Origin: Pedobacter xixiisoli
Lineage (GTDB): Bacteria > Bacteroidota > Bacteroidia > Sphingobacteriales > Sphingobacteriaceae
Direction: 5' to 3'
Assembly: GCF_900215335.1 (NCBI RefSeq)
Contig: NZ_OCMT01000004.1
Coordinates: forward strand, 558,001-622,000
Length of the DNA stretch: 64,000 bases
The notes under the pieces were generated by a model. The model searched no databases. It was not told the origin of the DNA and was given only the letters and a program-made list of their open reading frames with translations. Positions 43,480 through 52,645 of this stretch are shown here, one piece after another (position 1 is the stretch's first letter; each line of letters starts with the position of its first letter). Both the position numbers and the translations under genes were made by a program.

Positions 43480-44022
43480 ATGGCAGAATTAGACACCTCC
43501 AGCGGAGGCGGCAAGGGCGGGAAAGTTAGAAGTAAGAAGCAGTCTACTAAGGTCGATTTGACCGCGATGGTGGATTTAGCCTTCCTTTTGATTACCTTCT
43601 TTATGCTAACCACGTCTTTGTCAAAACCTCAGGCAATGGATATTGCAAAGCCTGATAAGGATGCAAAAGACGAGAACAGACTAGAGCTTAGAGAATCTCA
43701 AACGATGACTATCCTTTTAGGAAAAAATGATAGGATTGCTTGGTATATGGGAGAGGCTGGTAAAACACCTCCAACAATCGAAGGCTTTAACGATATCAGA
43801 GCTTCGTTGTTGAAAAATAAAGAGCAGGTGAAAAAATCATCAGGCAGAGATATTGTAATTATTGTTAAGCCTACTGATGGCGCTAAGTATAAAAACTTTG
43901 TAGACATCATGGACGAAATCAATATTACTAAAACAAATATCAATGCTCCTGCTGTTGATGACGATCCTACGCATCTTTTAGCTAGCGAGAGAGATTTTAT
44001 GAAGTCTAAAGGACTTTTGTAA
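43480..44022 (+). CDS. ExbD/TolR family protein (second copy in operon)
   Basis: 180 residues. Gly/Ser/Lys-rich N-terminal tail, then the channel helix KVDLTAMVDLAFLLITFFML with the proton-carrying Asp, and a periplasmic domain with IVIIVKPTDGAKYKNFVDIMDE. It closely resembles the solitary ExbD at 36432. It starts 26 bases after the first ExbD. Confidence 0.93.
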   Translation: MAELDTSSGGGKGGKVRSKKQSTKVDLTAMVDLAFLLITFFMLTTSLSKPQAMDIAKPDKDAKDENRLELRESQTMTILLGKNDRIAWYMGEAGKTPPTIEGFNDIRASLLKNKEQVKKSSGRDIVIIVKPTDGAKYKNFVDIMDEINITKTNINAPAVDDDPTHLLASERDFMKSKGLL

Positions 44023-44051
44023 GTAGTAGATAACCAATAAAAAATTAAGCA

Positions 44052-44867
44052 ATGTCTAAAATAGATTTATTTAATAAGGAATGGATTGACGTTGTATTTG
44101 CTAAGAAGAATAAAGCTTACGGAGCATACGAGCTTCGTCAGACCAACGCTTCGAATACAGCTAAATCATTGTTTATTGCTTCGGCAATTTTCATCTTCCT
44201 TTTCCTAACACCAAGGCTTTATGCTTTGTTGAAAGGCATGGCTCCAGAAGAGCCAGTGGAAGAAGTTAAGGAAGTAATAATGCAACCACCTCCGCCGATT
44301 AACCCAGAGGTGAAAACTCCGCCACCGGTAGAGCCACCTCCACCGAAGCAGGATCAAGTTAAGTTCCCTCCTCCGATTGTAAAACCGGATAATGAGGTAC
44401 GTGACGAAAAACCACCAACCGTAGAGGATTTGAAAAAAGCAGATCCTGGACAAAAAACTATGGAAGGTGATCCAACTGCAGATGTAGTACAAATTACAGC
44501 AGCTGGTGAAGGTCCGAAACAAGCTGTTGTTGTTGAAGATAACACAGTTTATAGCTTTGTAAGTATGGAGAACCCTCCAACCTTCCCAGGTGGTATGGAC
44601 AAGTTTTACAAATACATCGGTGATAACTTGAAATACCCACCAATGGCAGCAGAAAATAACATTCAAGGTAAAGTGTTTATCTCATTTACTGTAGAAAAAG
44701 ATGGTTCTGTTACTGACGTAAAAGTGGATAGAAAACTAGGGTACGGTACAGATGAAGAGGCTGTTAGAGTAGTAAAAGGCAGTAGAAGATGGAATCCAGG
44801 TATGCAAAACGGTAAACCTGTGAGAGTAAAATACAACATGCCTATCGCATTTACTTTGCAGCAATAA
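44052..44867 (+). CDS. TonB energy transducer
   Basis: 271 residues. N-terminal block KKNKAYGAYELRQ, typical of Bacteroidota TonB, then one membrane helix (~38-60). A Pro-rich periplasmic spacer follows (PPPPINPEV, then repeated PPP). The C-terminal domain (~175-271) has LKYPPMAAENNIQGKVFISFTV and ends PIAFTLQQ. It transfers proton-motive energy to SusC-type receptors. Confidence 0.94.
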   Translation: MSKIDLFNKEWIDVVFAKKNKAYGAYELRQTNASNTAKSLFIASAIFIFLFLTPRLYALLKGMAPEEPVEEVKEVIMQPPPPINPEVKTPPPVEPPPPKQDQVKFPPPIVKPDNEVRDEKPPTVEDLKKADPGQKTMEGDPTADVVQITAAGEGPKQAVVVEDNTVYSFVSMENPPTFPGGMDKFYKYIGDNLKYPPMAAENNIQGKVFISFTVEKDGSVTDVKVDRKLGYGTDEEAVRVVKGSRRWNPGMQNGKPVRVKYNMPIAFTLQQ

Positions 44868-44885
44868 TTTAGTATAGTAATAAGA

Positions 44886-45125
44886 ATGCTAAATTCAGAT
44901 AATTTCAAACAGAAATCGCCTCAACAGCGGTTTCTGTTTATTTTAGGGGTTACGATGATTGTACTTTTTTGTACACTCGCTGCCATAGTTGTTTTTTGGG
45001 GAGAATTAATCAATTTAGATCCTCAAAAGTTCCCTCAAAAATATCGCATAGCTTTTGGTGTAGTTTTGATAATCTATGCTGCTATCAGATTTTTTAGAAT
45101 ATTAAGAGATAACAAATCAGAATGA
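44886..45125 (+). CDS. Small membrane protein with two helices, unknown function
   Basis: 79 residues with two hydrophobic segments at ~16-38 and ~52-70 and charged ends. It lies 18 bases after tonB and overlaps the next gene by 4 bases, so it is co-translated with the PstS-like lipoprotein. Function unknown; position suggests a partner of the energiser. Confidence 0.75.
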   Translation: MLNSDNFKQKSPQQRFLFILGVTMIVLFCTLAAIVVFWGELINLDPQKFPQKYRIAFGVVLIIYAAIRFFRILRDNKSE

Positions 45126-46033
45126 GAATAACACTAAGTTTAGTGCTTACGCTGTTTTTTGCGTTTGCTATTCTTTCTTGTAAGAGAAAGACAGACAAAG
45201 ACACGGTTAGTGACACAAGAACTTCTGGAAAGACAACTATATTGGTCGATGAAACTTACGCTCGTATTTTAGACGATCAAATAGAGGTTTTCAAATCTGA
45301 TTATCCTTCGGCTACTGTCAACACAATTGCTGGTAATGAAAATGAAATCATGCCTCGATTTAGAAAAGGAGAAGTTAAGATGCTTGTTCTTTCTAGGATG
45401 TTGAAGCCTACCGAAGACCAGTATTACAAGCAAAAACAAATTCGTATTCATACAGATAGGTTTGCTATTGATGGATTAGCCTTGATTGCAAATAATGCAG
45501 AAGTGGATAGCACTATTACAGTACAGGAAGCTTACGACATTATGAGGGGAGATGCTAAGAATGGAAAGAAGTTGGTTTTTGATAACGCATATTCGAGCAC
45601 TATAAGATATTTTATAGACTCTGCGGGTATAAAAGAATTGCCCAAAGTTGGAGTTTATACGCTAAAAACAACAGATGATGTCATCAAGTACGTAGCTGAC
45701 AATAAAGGTTACGTTGGTGTGATTGGCGTAAACTGGTTGTTAAAGAATGTTAAAAAAGCAAATCCTCTTTTGTCTCAAGTGAAAACACTTGCAGTTAAAA
45801 ATCTTCCTAATAAAAAGGGTGGAGATGCCTTTTATAGGCCTACACAAGAGAATTTAATCAACGGAAAATATCCATTTCTAAGAAATGTTTACATAATTAA
45901 CGCAGAAGGTACAAATGGTTTAGGCACGGGTTTTGCAACTTGGTTAGCAAGCCCTCGCGGACAATTGATCGTACTGAAATCGGGTCTAGGACCTCATAAG
46001 GTAGCAGACAGGGAATTTAATTTTAAAAACTAA
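45122..46033 (+). CDS. PstS-like periplasmic binding lipoprotein
   Basis: 303 residues with a lipobox (AILSC). Fold blocks resemble PBP-like phosphate-binding proteins: VLSRMLKPTEDQYY, DGLALIANN and AEGTNGLGTGFATWLASPRGQ. There is no pstCAB transporter nearby. Its place in a TonB/ExbBD operon is common in Bacteroidota and its ligand is not known. ATGA overlap with the gene before. Confidence 0.85.
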   Translation: MRITLSLVLTLFFAFAILSCKRKTDKDTVSDTRTSGKTTILVDETYARILDDQIEVFKSDYPSATVNTIAGNENEIMPRFRKGEVKMLVLSRMLKPTEDQYYKQKQIRIHTDRFAIDGLALIANNAEVDSTITVQEAYDIMRGDAKNGKKLVFDNAYSSTIRYFIDSAGIKELPKVGVYTLKTTDDVIKYVADNKGYVGVIGVNWLLKNVKKANPLLSQVKTLAVKNLPNKKGGDAFYRPTQENLINGKYPFLRNVYIINAEGTNGLGTGFATWLASPRGQLIVLKSGLGPHKVADREFNFKN

Positions 46034-46114
46034 CAACAAATAATAATTTATTCAACTTAGAGAAATAGAGAACACTGTATATCCATGCAGTTAACAGTTA
46101 TTTCAAATTAACAA

Positions 46115-47824
46115 ATGGAGACAATGAAAATGATTAAGAAGAACATAGCCTTGGCCACAGGCTTATTATTGATGGGTAGCACTGCCTCATTTGCTCAAAG
46201 TTTAGCTGATGCTAAAAAAGCTATTGATGCTGAACAATTTCAAAAAGCTACATCAATGCTTAAGACTTTGGTAGCTAACCAACCTAAAGAGGGAGATAAT
46301 TATTTCAACTTAGGAAAGGTTTATTTATTAACTGAGGATATTGATTCTGCTAGAGCGGCATTTACTAACGGAACAACAGCAGCTCCAAAAAACGCTTTGA
46401 ACTTTGTTGGTTTAGGTCAGGCAGATTTAATTGAAAATAATGCAACTAATGCTAAGACTAATTTTGATAAAGCATTGCAATTAGGTGCTAAGAACTATCA
46501 AACTTACTTGGCTATTGGTAGAGCTTACATTGATCAAAAAAATGTAGACTATGCACAAGCACTACCTAATTTGCAAAAATCTGATGAGTTAGATGCTAAA
46601 GATAAAGATCCAGAAACTTTCTTGGCATTAGCAGATTTTTATGCTCAGCAAAGAAAAAATACGGAGGCTTACCCAATGTATTTGAGAGCATTAGATATCA
46701 ATCCTAATTTGTACCGAGCTAACGTTCAAATTGGCAAAATGTACAAAGACGCGTTTGCATTTGCTGAAGCAGAAACAGAAATTAAGAAAGTTATCGAAGC
46801 AGATCCTAACTACGGGCCAGCTTATAGAGAGCTAGCGGAAGCTCAAATGCAATGGTCATTTGCAGATCCAAAAAATGGAGCAGCAAAAAAAGCAGAAGCA
46901 TTAGCGAACATGAAAAAGTACTTAGATTTAACAGATAAGTCTTTCGATTCTCGTTTGCGTTATGCTCAATTCTTAGTTTATGCAGGTGATTTTGCTACAC
47001 TAGAAAGCGAAGTAGCTACTTTGAATGCGCCAGACCCTAAAAATCCTAAAACTTTCGTAGTTGCAAGGATGAGAGGTTACTCTGCAATTGAGAACAAGAA
47101 CTATGAGCAAGGTATTAAATTTATGAACGAGCTTTTTGGTAGAACGCAAGATGCTTCGCGTATCATCGGATCAGATTACCTATACTTAGGTAAAGCTCAG
47201 TTGGCAACAGGACAAGATAGTTTGGCGGTGATCAACATTACTAAAGGTGTAGAGTTAGATTCAACTAAGGTAGAAGAGTTAGCTGCAGTAGGGTTGAAAT
47301 ATTTTACTGATAAAAACTTTCCTAAAGCAGCTCAAGTTTATAATAAGGTTGTTAAGTTAAATTCTAAAAATCCTTCTTTAGCGATGGCTTACTACTATTT
47401 AGGTACATCTAACTATGTTAGTTCTAAAGGTCAGGATATGGAGTTGTTAAAATCGGCAGATTCAGCTTTCGTTAAGCTTTTAGAATTAGCTCCTGAATAT
47501 GAGGCAGCTCAATTGTACAGAGCTCGTACTTATAGGTTAATGGATGATGCTAAAGAACCTAAAGGTATCGCTGTTCCTCAATTTGAGAAATATATTCAAA
47601 TGGTAACTGTTGATAAACCAGAAAAGGCAGCAACACCAGCTAACCAAAAAGGATTAGTTGAAGCTTACAATTATATTGGTGCCTTATTATCAGCAACTGA
47701 TAAGGAAAAAGCTAAAGAATATTTCAATAAAACACTAGCTATTGATCCTCAAAATGCATTAGCTACTGATAACTTGAAATTTTTAGCTGGTCCAGCACCA
47801 AAGAAAGCTCCTATTAAGAAGTAA
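46115..47824 (+). CDS. Secreted tetratricopeptide (TPR) repeat protein
   Basis: 569 residues. Signal peptide ending SFAQ (residues ~1-28). The rest is a train of TPR units (e.g. YFNLGKVYLLTEDIDSARAAF, FLALADFYAQQRKNTEAYPMYLRAL), probably about 13. It is likely a periplasmic scaffold for protein binding. It follows the TonB/PstS-like genes by 81 bases and probably belongs to the same unit. The start at 46115 could also be 46127. Confidence 0.88.
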   Translation: METMKMIKKNIALATGLLLMGSTASFAQSLADAKKAIDAEQFQKATSMLKTLVANQPKEGDNYFNLGKVYLLTEDIDSARAAFTNGTTAAPKNALNFVGLGQADLIENNATNAKTNFDKALQLGAKNYQTYLAIGRAYIDQKNVDYAQALPNLQKSDELDAKDKDPETFLALADFYAQQRKNTEAYPMYLRALDINPNLYRANVQIGKMYKDAFAFAEAETEIKKVIEADPNYGPAYRELAEAQMQWSFADPKNGAAKKAEALANMKKYLDLTDKSFDSRLRYAQFLVYAGDFATLESEVATLNAPDPKNPKTFVVARMRGYSAIENKNYEQGIKFMNELFGRTQDASRIIGSDYLYLGKAQLATGQDSLAVINITKGVELDSTKVEELAAVGLKYFTDKNFPKAAQVYNKVVKLNSKNPSLAMAYYYLGTSNYVSSKGQDMELLKSADSAFVKLLELAPEYEAAQLYRARTYRLMDDAKEPKGIAVPQFEKYIQMVTVDKPEKAATPANQKGLVEAYNYIGALLSATDKEKAKEYFNKTLAIDPQNALATDNLKFLAGPAPKKAPIKK

Positions 47825-47843
47825 TCTTTATAAATAATAACGA

Positions 47844-47875
47844 AAAGGCAGGGTTTGTAATCCTGCCTTTTTATT
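47844..47875 (+). terminator. Terminator after the TPR gene
   Basis: AAAGGCAGG (47844-47852) pairs with CCTGCCTTT (47862-47870) around a 9-base loop that contains TTTG; a T-rich tail follows. The loop TTTG is also the nuo promoter -33 element. Confidence 0.82.
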
Positions 47876-47884
47876 TTAATTTTG
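47854..47884 (+). promoter_or_regulatory. Promoter of the nuo operon
   Basis: TTTG at 47854-47857, exactly 19-base spacer, TAATTTTG at 47877-47884. This is a textbook Bacteroidota arrangement, 24 bases before the nuoA start. Its -33 lies in the loop of the upstream terminator. Confidence 0.75.
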
Positions 47885-47907
47885 CCCTCAACTCTATTAT
47901 AATTGTT

Positions 47908-48279
47908 ATGCAAGCACAAAGTACAGCACAAGATTTTATTCCTATTATATTTCAGGTTATTGTTGCACTAGGTTTCGTAGTGGTCACTTTATTTGCAACA
48001 CATCTTTTGGGACCTAAAAGGAAAACAAAAGATAAGCTTACTTCTTTCGAATCTGGTGTTGAAGTAATAGGTAATGCTCGTCAGCCTTTTTCTATTAAAT
48101 ATTTCTTAGTAGCCATATTATTCGTGCTTTTTGACGTAGAGGTCATCTTTATGTATCCTTGGGCGGTTAACTTTAGAGAGCTAGGTTGGAACGGGATTAT
48201 TGAGATGTTCATCTTCATGGGCACACTCTTGCTGGGCTTCATTTATGTGTTAAAAAAGAAAGCATTGGATTGGCATTAG
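47908..48279 (+). CDS. nuoA: NADH-quinone oxidoreductase subunit A
   Basis: 123 residues, three membrane helices, with FESGVEVIGNARQPFSIKYFLVAILFVLFDVEV-type blocks that mark NuoA. It is the first gene of a 14-gene complex I operon and sits in the inner membrane near the quinone site. Start ATG 47908 follows the promoter by 24 bases. Confidence 0.95.
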   Translation: MQAQSTAQDFIPIIFQVIVALGFVVVTLFATHLLGPKRKTKDKLTSFESGVEVIGNARQPFSIKYFLVAILFVLFDVEVIFMYPWAVNFRELGWNGIIEMFIFMGTLLLGFIYVLKKKALDWH

Positions 48280-48349
48280 AATGCTTTGAGCTAATTATTT
48301 AGATTGTTTCTAAATGATGATAGATTGACCTAGATCAGGCTAATTATCG

Positions 48350-48357
48350 TATTTTTG
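48350..48357 (+). promoter_or_regulatory. Possible internal promoter before nuoB
   Basis: TATTTTTG fits TAnnTTTG, and TATATTTG follows at 48372-48379. The 123-base nuoA-nuoB gap is long for this operon. -33 matches are imperfect (TTG at 48325). Confidence 0.3.
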
Positions 48358-48402
48358 CTGCTTGTCCTAGTTATATTTGGGCAAGCATTTTTGTTTATAA
48401 GC

Positions 48403-48945
48403 ATGAGTGAAATCAAAATAGTTGAGGCGCCTCCAGGCATAGAAGGGAATGGTTTTTTTGCCACTTCTCTAGACAAGGCAATTGGTTTGGCCCGTTCACA
48501 TTCGTTGTGGCCTTTGCCTTTTGCAACATCTTGTTGTGGTATCGAGTTTATGGCTACTATGGGATCTCATTATGATTTCGGACGTTTCGGTTCCGAAAGG
48601 TTGAGTTTCTCTCCTCGTCAGGCAGACGTTTTAATGGTAATGGGAACTATTGCGAAGAAAATGGGTCCGGTATTGAAGCAGGTTTATCTTCAGATGGCAG
48701 AACCTCGTTGGGTAATGGCGGTTGGTGCTTGTGCATCTAGTGGAGGTATTTTTGATACTTATTCGGTGTTGCAGGGCATTGATGAGATTATTCCTGTGGA
48801 TGTTTACGTTCCAGGTTGCCCGCCAAGACCTGAAGCTATTTTAGATGGCTTTCAACGTATCCAAGATCTAGTGAAAAATGAATCGGGTAGAAGAAGACAT
48901 TCTCCTGAATATAAAGAACTGTTAGCGAGTTACGGAATACAATAA
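48403..48945 (+). CDS. nuoB: NADH-quinone oxidoreductase subunit B
   Basis: 180 residues from ATG 48403; an upstream TTG at 48355 in frame reads hydrophobic non-family sequence. Cluster N2 ligands are visible: LPFATSCCGIEF with the double Cys, GACASSGG, and VPGCPPRPEA. The subunit holds the [4Fe-4S] cluster that reduces quinone. It shares a base with nuoC (TAATG). Confidence 0.95.
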   Translation: MSEIKIVEAPPGIEGNGFFATSLDKAIGLARSHSLWPLPFATSCCGIEFMATMGSHYDFGRFGSERLSFSPRQADVLMVMGTIAKKMGPVLKQVYLQMAEPRWVMAVGACASSGGIFDTYSVLQGIDEIIPVDVYVPGCPPRPEAILDGFQRIQDLVKNESGRRRHSPEYKELLASYGIQ

Positions 48946-49445
48946 TGGCTAAAGCAACAAATACAGAGTTGGTTGATCTGCTAGGCGAAAAATTCGGCGA
49001 GCAACTTTTTGATGTTTCAGAGCCGTATGGCTTGTTAACTTTCTCTACAAATAAAGATAAAGTTATTGATGTACTTTCTTTTCTAAAAGAGAACGGAAAG
49101 ATCAACTTCAACTTCTTGACCGACATCACGGCGGTGCACTACCCAGAGAAAGAGAAAATTGCGGTGGTTTATCATTTACATAGTATGGTAAGTGGTATTA
49201 GGGTAAGGTTGAAAGTCTTTCTGCACGAGAATGATCCAAGATTAGCTTCGGCAACTGTTTTATGGAACGGTGCAAACTGGATGGAAAGAGAAACTTATGA
49301 TTTCTTCGGGGTTAAATTCGAAGGACATCCAGACTTGAGAAGAATATTAAATGTGGATGATTTACCCGTTCATCCAATGTTGAAACAATATCCGTTAGAA
49401 GACCCTAATAGGGTAGATAAAAAGGATGAATACTTTGGTAGATAA
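48945..49445 (+). CDS. nuoC: NADH-quinone oxidoreductase subunit C
   Basis: 166 residues with the signature ERETYDFFGVKFEGHPDLRRIL, and LEDPNRVDKKDE at the end. Not fused to nuoD, unlike E. coli. It belongs to the peripheral arm. Starts on the nuoB stop (overlap of one base). Confidence 0.95.
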   Translation: MAKATNTELVDLLGEKFGEQLFDVSEPYGLLTFSTNKDKVIDVLSFLKENGKINFNFLTDITAVHYPEKEKIAVVYHLHSMVSGIRVRLKVFLHENDPRLASATVLWNGANWMERETYDFFGVKFEGHPDLRRILNVDDLPVHPMLKQYPLEDPNRVDKKDEYFGR

Positions 49446-49447
49446 TT

Positions 49448-50662
49448 ATGACTCACAATCAACCAGTATATACAGATAATGATCCGCAAGATGGATTGGT
49501 AACCTTAAACTTAGGGCCTACGCACCCAGCAACACATGGTGTATTCCAAAATATTTTGCAAATGGATGGCGAGCGAATCGTAAGTGGTGTATCTACTATT
49601 GGATATATTCACAGAGCTTTCGAGAAAATTGCCGAGCACCGTCCGTTCTATCAAATTACACCATTAACCGATCGTTTAAACTATTGTTCGTCGCCTATTA
49701 ATAATATGGGCTGGCACATGACGGTAGAGAAGCTTTTAAATATTCAAATCCCGAAAAGGGTAGATTATTTAAGGGTGATCATTATGGAGCTTTCTCGTAT
49801 TGCAGATCATATTATCTGTAATACCATTATTGCCCAAGATACAGGTGCAACTACAACTTTTCTTTACCTTTTCCAATATAGAGAGCACATCTATGAGATT
49901 TTTGAAGAAATCTGTGGCGCTCGTTTAACAACTAACATTGGTCGTATTGGCGGTTTAGAAAGAGATTTTAACGAAGTAGCTTTTGCCAAAATCAATAAGT
50001 TCTTAAAAGAGTTCCCTGTTGCATTAAAAGAATTTGAAAGTTTACTTAACCGTAATAGAATTTTCATCGATCGTACCAAAGGTGTGGCAGAAGTAACAGC
50101 TGAAAATGCATTGAGTTACAGTTGGACCGGTCCTTTATTACGTGCTACGGGAATTGATTACGATGTTCGTGTGAGCGAGCCATATTCTTCTTATCAAGAT
50201 TTCGATTTTGAAATTCCTGTAGGAACTAGTGGTGACGTTTTTGATCGTTATTTAGTGCGTAACGAAGAAATGTGGCAAAGCGTTCGCATTATTGAGCAAG
50301 CAATCGAAAAATTAAAATCAGAGCCAAAAGGTATTTTTCATGCTGATGTGCCAGATTTTTACTTGCCAGGAAAAGAAGAAGTTTATAACAATATGGAAGC
50401 ATTGATCTATCACTTTAAAATTGTGATGGGCGAAATCGATGCTCCTAAAGCAGAAGTTTACCACGCTGTTGAAGGTGGTAATGGTGAGCTTGGTTTCTAT
50501 TTAATTAATGATGGAGGAAGAAGTCCTTATCGTTTGCACTTTAGAAGACCTAGTTTTATTAACTACCAGATGTACGCGAAAATGAGTGAGGGCATGTTGT
50601 TATCAGATGCCATCATTAACATGAGTAGTTTGAACATTATTGCAGGAGAATTAGATGCTTAA
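49448..50662 (+). CDS. nuoD: NADH-quinone oxidoreductase subunit D
   Basis: 404 residues. LGPTHPATHG near the N-terminus and GFYLINDGGRSPYRLHFRRPSF at the C-terminus are the 49-kDa subunit blocks that line the quinone pocket. The gene is 2 bases after nuoC and overlaps nuoE by 8 bases. Confidence 0.96.
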   Translation: MTHNQPVYTDNDPQDGLVTLNLGPTHPATHGVFQNILQMDGERIVSGVSTIGYIHRAFEKIAEHRPFYQITPLTDRLNYCSSPINNMGWHMTVEKLLNIQIPKRVDYLRVIIMELSRIADHIICNTIIAQDTGATTTFLYLFQYREHIYEIFEEICGARLTTNIGRIGGLERDFNEVAFAKINKFLKEFPVALKEFESLLNRNRIFIDRTKGVAEVTAENALSYSWTGPLLRATGIDYDVRVSEPYSSYQDFDFEIPVGTSGDVFDRYLVRNEEMWQSVRIIEQAIEKLKSEPKGIFHADVPDFYLPGKEEVYNNMEALIYHFKIVMGEIDAPKAEVYHAVEGGNGELGFYLINDGGRSPYRLHFRRPSFINYQMYAKMSEGMLLSDAIINMSSLNIIAGELDA

Positions 50663-51167
50663 AGTAGAAGAAACACAGCCTGTAGAATTTTCATCAGCTT
50701 TGCTAGCTAAGTTTGATGAGATTGTAAAACGCTATCCAGAAGGAAAGCAAAAATCAGCTTTGCTACCATTATTACACTTGGTGCAGGCAGAGTTTGGATG
50801 GACAAGTGTACCAGCAATGGATAAAGTTGCGGAATATTTGAACATTCAGCCTATTGAAGTATATGAAGTAGCGAGTTTTTACACTATGTACTTTTTGCAG
50901 CCTAAGGGAAAATATGTTTTGGAGGTTTGCCGTACTGGACCTTGTTGTTTAGTAGGTGCCGAAAAAATTATGGACCATATCGAAAAGAAACTAGGTGTAA
51001 AGGAAGGTGAAGTAACCGAGGATGGCTTGTTTAGCTGGAGAGGTGTAGAATGCTTAGCTGCATGTGGTTTTGGTCCGGTTTTACAAATTGGTCCAGAGTA
51101 TACTTTCTACGAAAATTTAACCGAGCAATCGGTAGATCAATTAATTGACGATTTACGCAAAAAATAA
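50655..51167 (+). CDS. nuoE: NADH-quinone oxidoreductase subunit E
   Basis: 170 residues, thioredoxin-like. [2Fe-2S] ligands are visible as CRTGPCCLVGA and later LAACGFGP, spaced as in the 24-kDa subunit. Starts within the nuoD end (8-base overlap) and shares its stop with nuoF. Confidence 0.94.
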   Translation: MLKVEETQPVEFSSALLAKFDEIVKRYPEGKQKSALLPLLHLVQAEFGWTSVPAMDKVAEYLNIQPIEVYEVASFYTMYFLQPKGKYVLEVCRTGPCCLVGAEKIMDHIEKKLGVKEGEVTEDGLFSWRGVECLAACGFGPVLQIGPEYTFYENLTEQSVDQLIDDLRKK

Positions 51168-52534
51168 TGGCTCGTAAACTATTATTAGAACATATCAATG
51201 TACCTGGCATCAATACGCTGGCGGTTTATCGTGAAAAAGGCGGTTATCGTGCTGTTGAGAAGGCATTGAAAACCTTAACTCCAGAAGAGATTGTAGAGGA
51301 GGTGAAGAAATCTGGATTGAGAGGTCGTGGTGGTGCAGGTTTTCCTACGGGGATGAAATGGAGCTTTTTGGCCAAACCAGAAGGTGTACCTCGTTACTTA
51401 GTTTGTAACGGTGACGAATCTGAACCGGGTACTTTTAAGGATAGATATTTAATGACGCACATTCCTCATGCTTTAATTGAGGGAATGATTGTTTCCAGCT
51501 TTGCTTTGGGTGCAAATACATCTTATATCTACGTGAGAGGTGAGATGATGCCTCAAATCAGGATATTGGAAAGAGCAATTGAAGAAGCAAAAGCTGCTGG
51601 TTGGTTAGGTAAAAATATTTTGGGAACGGGATATGACCTAGAGCTTTACGTTCAACCAGGTGGCGGTGCTTATATCTGCGGTGAAGAAACGGCTTTACTA
51701 GAATCATTGGAAGGTAAAAGAGGAAATCCTCGTATTAAACCACCATTTCCAGCTATTGCAGGTTTGTACGGTTGCCCAACAGTGGTTAACAATGTAGAAT
51801 CTATTGCGGCTGTAGTGCCAATTATTAACGATGGTGGCGATGAGTATGCTAAAATCGGGATTGGAAGAAGTACAGGAACAAAATTAATATCAGCCTCTGG
51901 TAACTTGGTAAAACCAGGAGTTTATGAAATAGAATTAGGCTTACCAGTAGAAGAATTTATCTATTCTGATGAATACTGTGGTGGTATTGCCAATGGCAAA
52001 AGACTGAAGGCAACTGTAGCTGGAGGTTCATCGGTACCAGTTTTACCTGCTAATTTAACCTTAAAATATGCTAACGGCGACCCTCGTTTGATGAGTTATG
52101 AGTCGTTATCTGAAGGTGGTTTTGCTACAGGAACAATGATGGGGTCGGGTGGTTTCATCGCATTTGATGAAGACCAATGTATGGTAAGAAACACTTGGAA
52201 TTTTGCTCGTTTCTATCACCACGAAAGTTGTGGACAATGTTCGCCTTGTAGAGAAGGAACGGGTTGGATGGAGAAAATCTTGCACAAATTAGAGCATGGA
52301 CACGGTACTTCTGCAGATATTGATTTGCTTTGGGACGTTCAGCGTAAAATAGAAGGTAATACCATTTGTCCATTGGGTGATGCAGCAGCTTGGCCAGTAG
52401 CAAGTGCCATCAGACATTTTAGAGATGAGTTTGAATGGCATGTGAAAGAACCAATGAAGAGCCAAAGCACCAATTATGGTTTAGCGAATTATGCTAATCC
52501 GATTGAGAAAGTGGTTGTAGCGGAAGAAAAGTAA
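51167..52534 (+). CDS. nuoF: NADH-quinone oxidoreductase subunit F
   Basis: 455 residues. FMN/NADH site [18 protein letters not shown] and [19 protein letters not shown]. Cluster N3 ligands: [16 protein letters not shown] and NTICPLGDA. It accepts electrons from NADH. The 111-base gap to nuoG holds a repeat element. Confidence 0.96.
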   Translation: MARKLLLEHINVPGINTLAVYREKGGYRAVEKALKTLTPEEIVEEVKKSGLRGRGGAGFPTGMKWSFLAKPEGVPRYLVCNGDESEPGTFKDRYLMTHIPHALIEGMIVSSFALGANTSYIYVRGEMMPQIRILERAIEEAKAAGWLGKNILGTGYDLELYVQPGGGAYICGEETALLESLEGKRGNPRIKPPFPAIAGLYGCPTVVNNVESIAAVVPIINDGGDEYAKIGIGRSTGTKLISASGNLVKPGVYEIELGLPVEEFIYSDEYCGGIANGKRLKATVAGGSSVPVLPANLTLKYANGDPRLMSYESLSEGGFATGTMMGSGGFIAFDEDQCMVRNTWNFARFYHHESCGQCSPCREGTGWMEKILHKLEHGHGTSADIDLLWDVQRKIEGNTICPLGDAAAWPVASAIRHFRDEFEWHVKEPMKSQSTNYGLANYANPIEKVVVAEEK

Positions 52535-52540
52535 TCTATA

Positions 52541-52614
52541 CGTCTCCCGATTGGTCGGGACCTAAGCGATAGACGAATAAATAAAATGAGATTGCTTCGT
52601 GCCTCGCAATGACG
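52541..52614. repeat. Dispersed CGTC...GACG repeat element, copy A, in the nuoF-nuoG gap
   Basis: 74 bases from CGTCTCCCGATTGG to GCAATGACG. Shares TCGGGACCTAA, AGCGATA and the right end ATTGCTTCGTGCCTCGCAAT with copy B (55208-55278), only small indels between. Likely REP/MITE-like. Confidence 0.75.
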
Positions 52615-52645
52615 GCAAGAAGTATAAAAATAGAAATCATCGATT

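Noticed and set aside
44205-44666. 153-codon minus-strand ORF opposite tonB
   Set aside because: An artefact of the Pro-rich tonB sequence: its antisense reads Trp/Arg-rich with no real-protein pattern.
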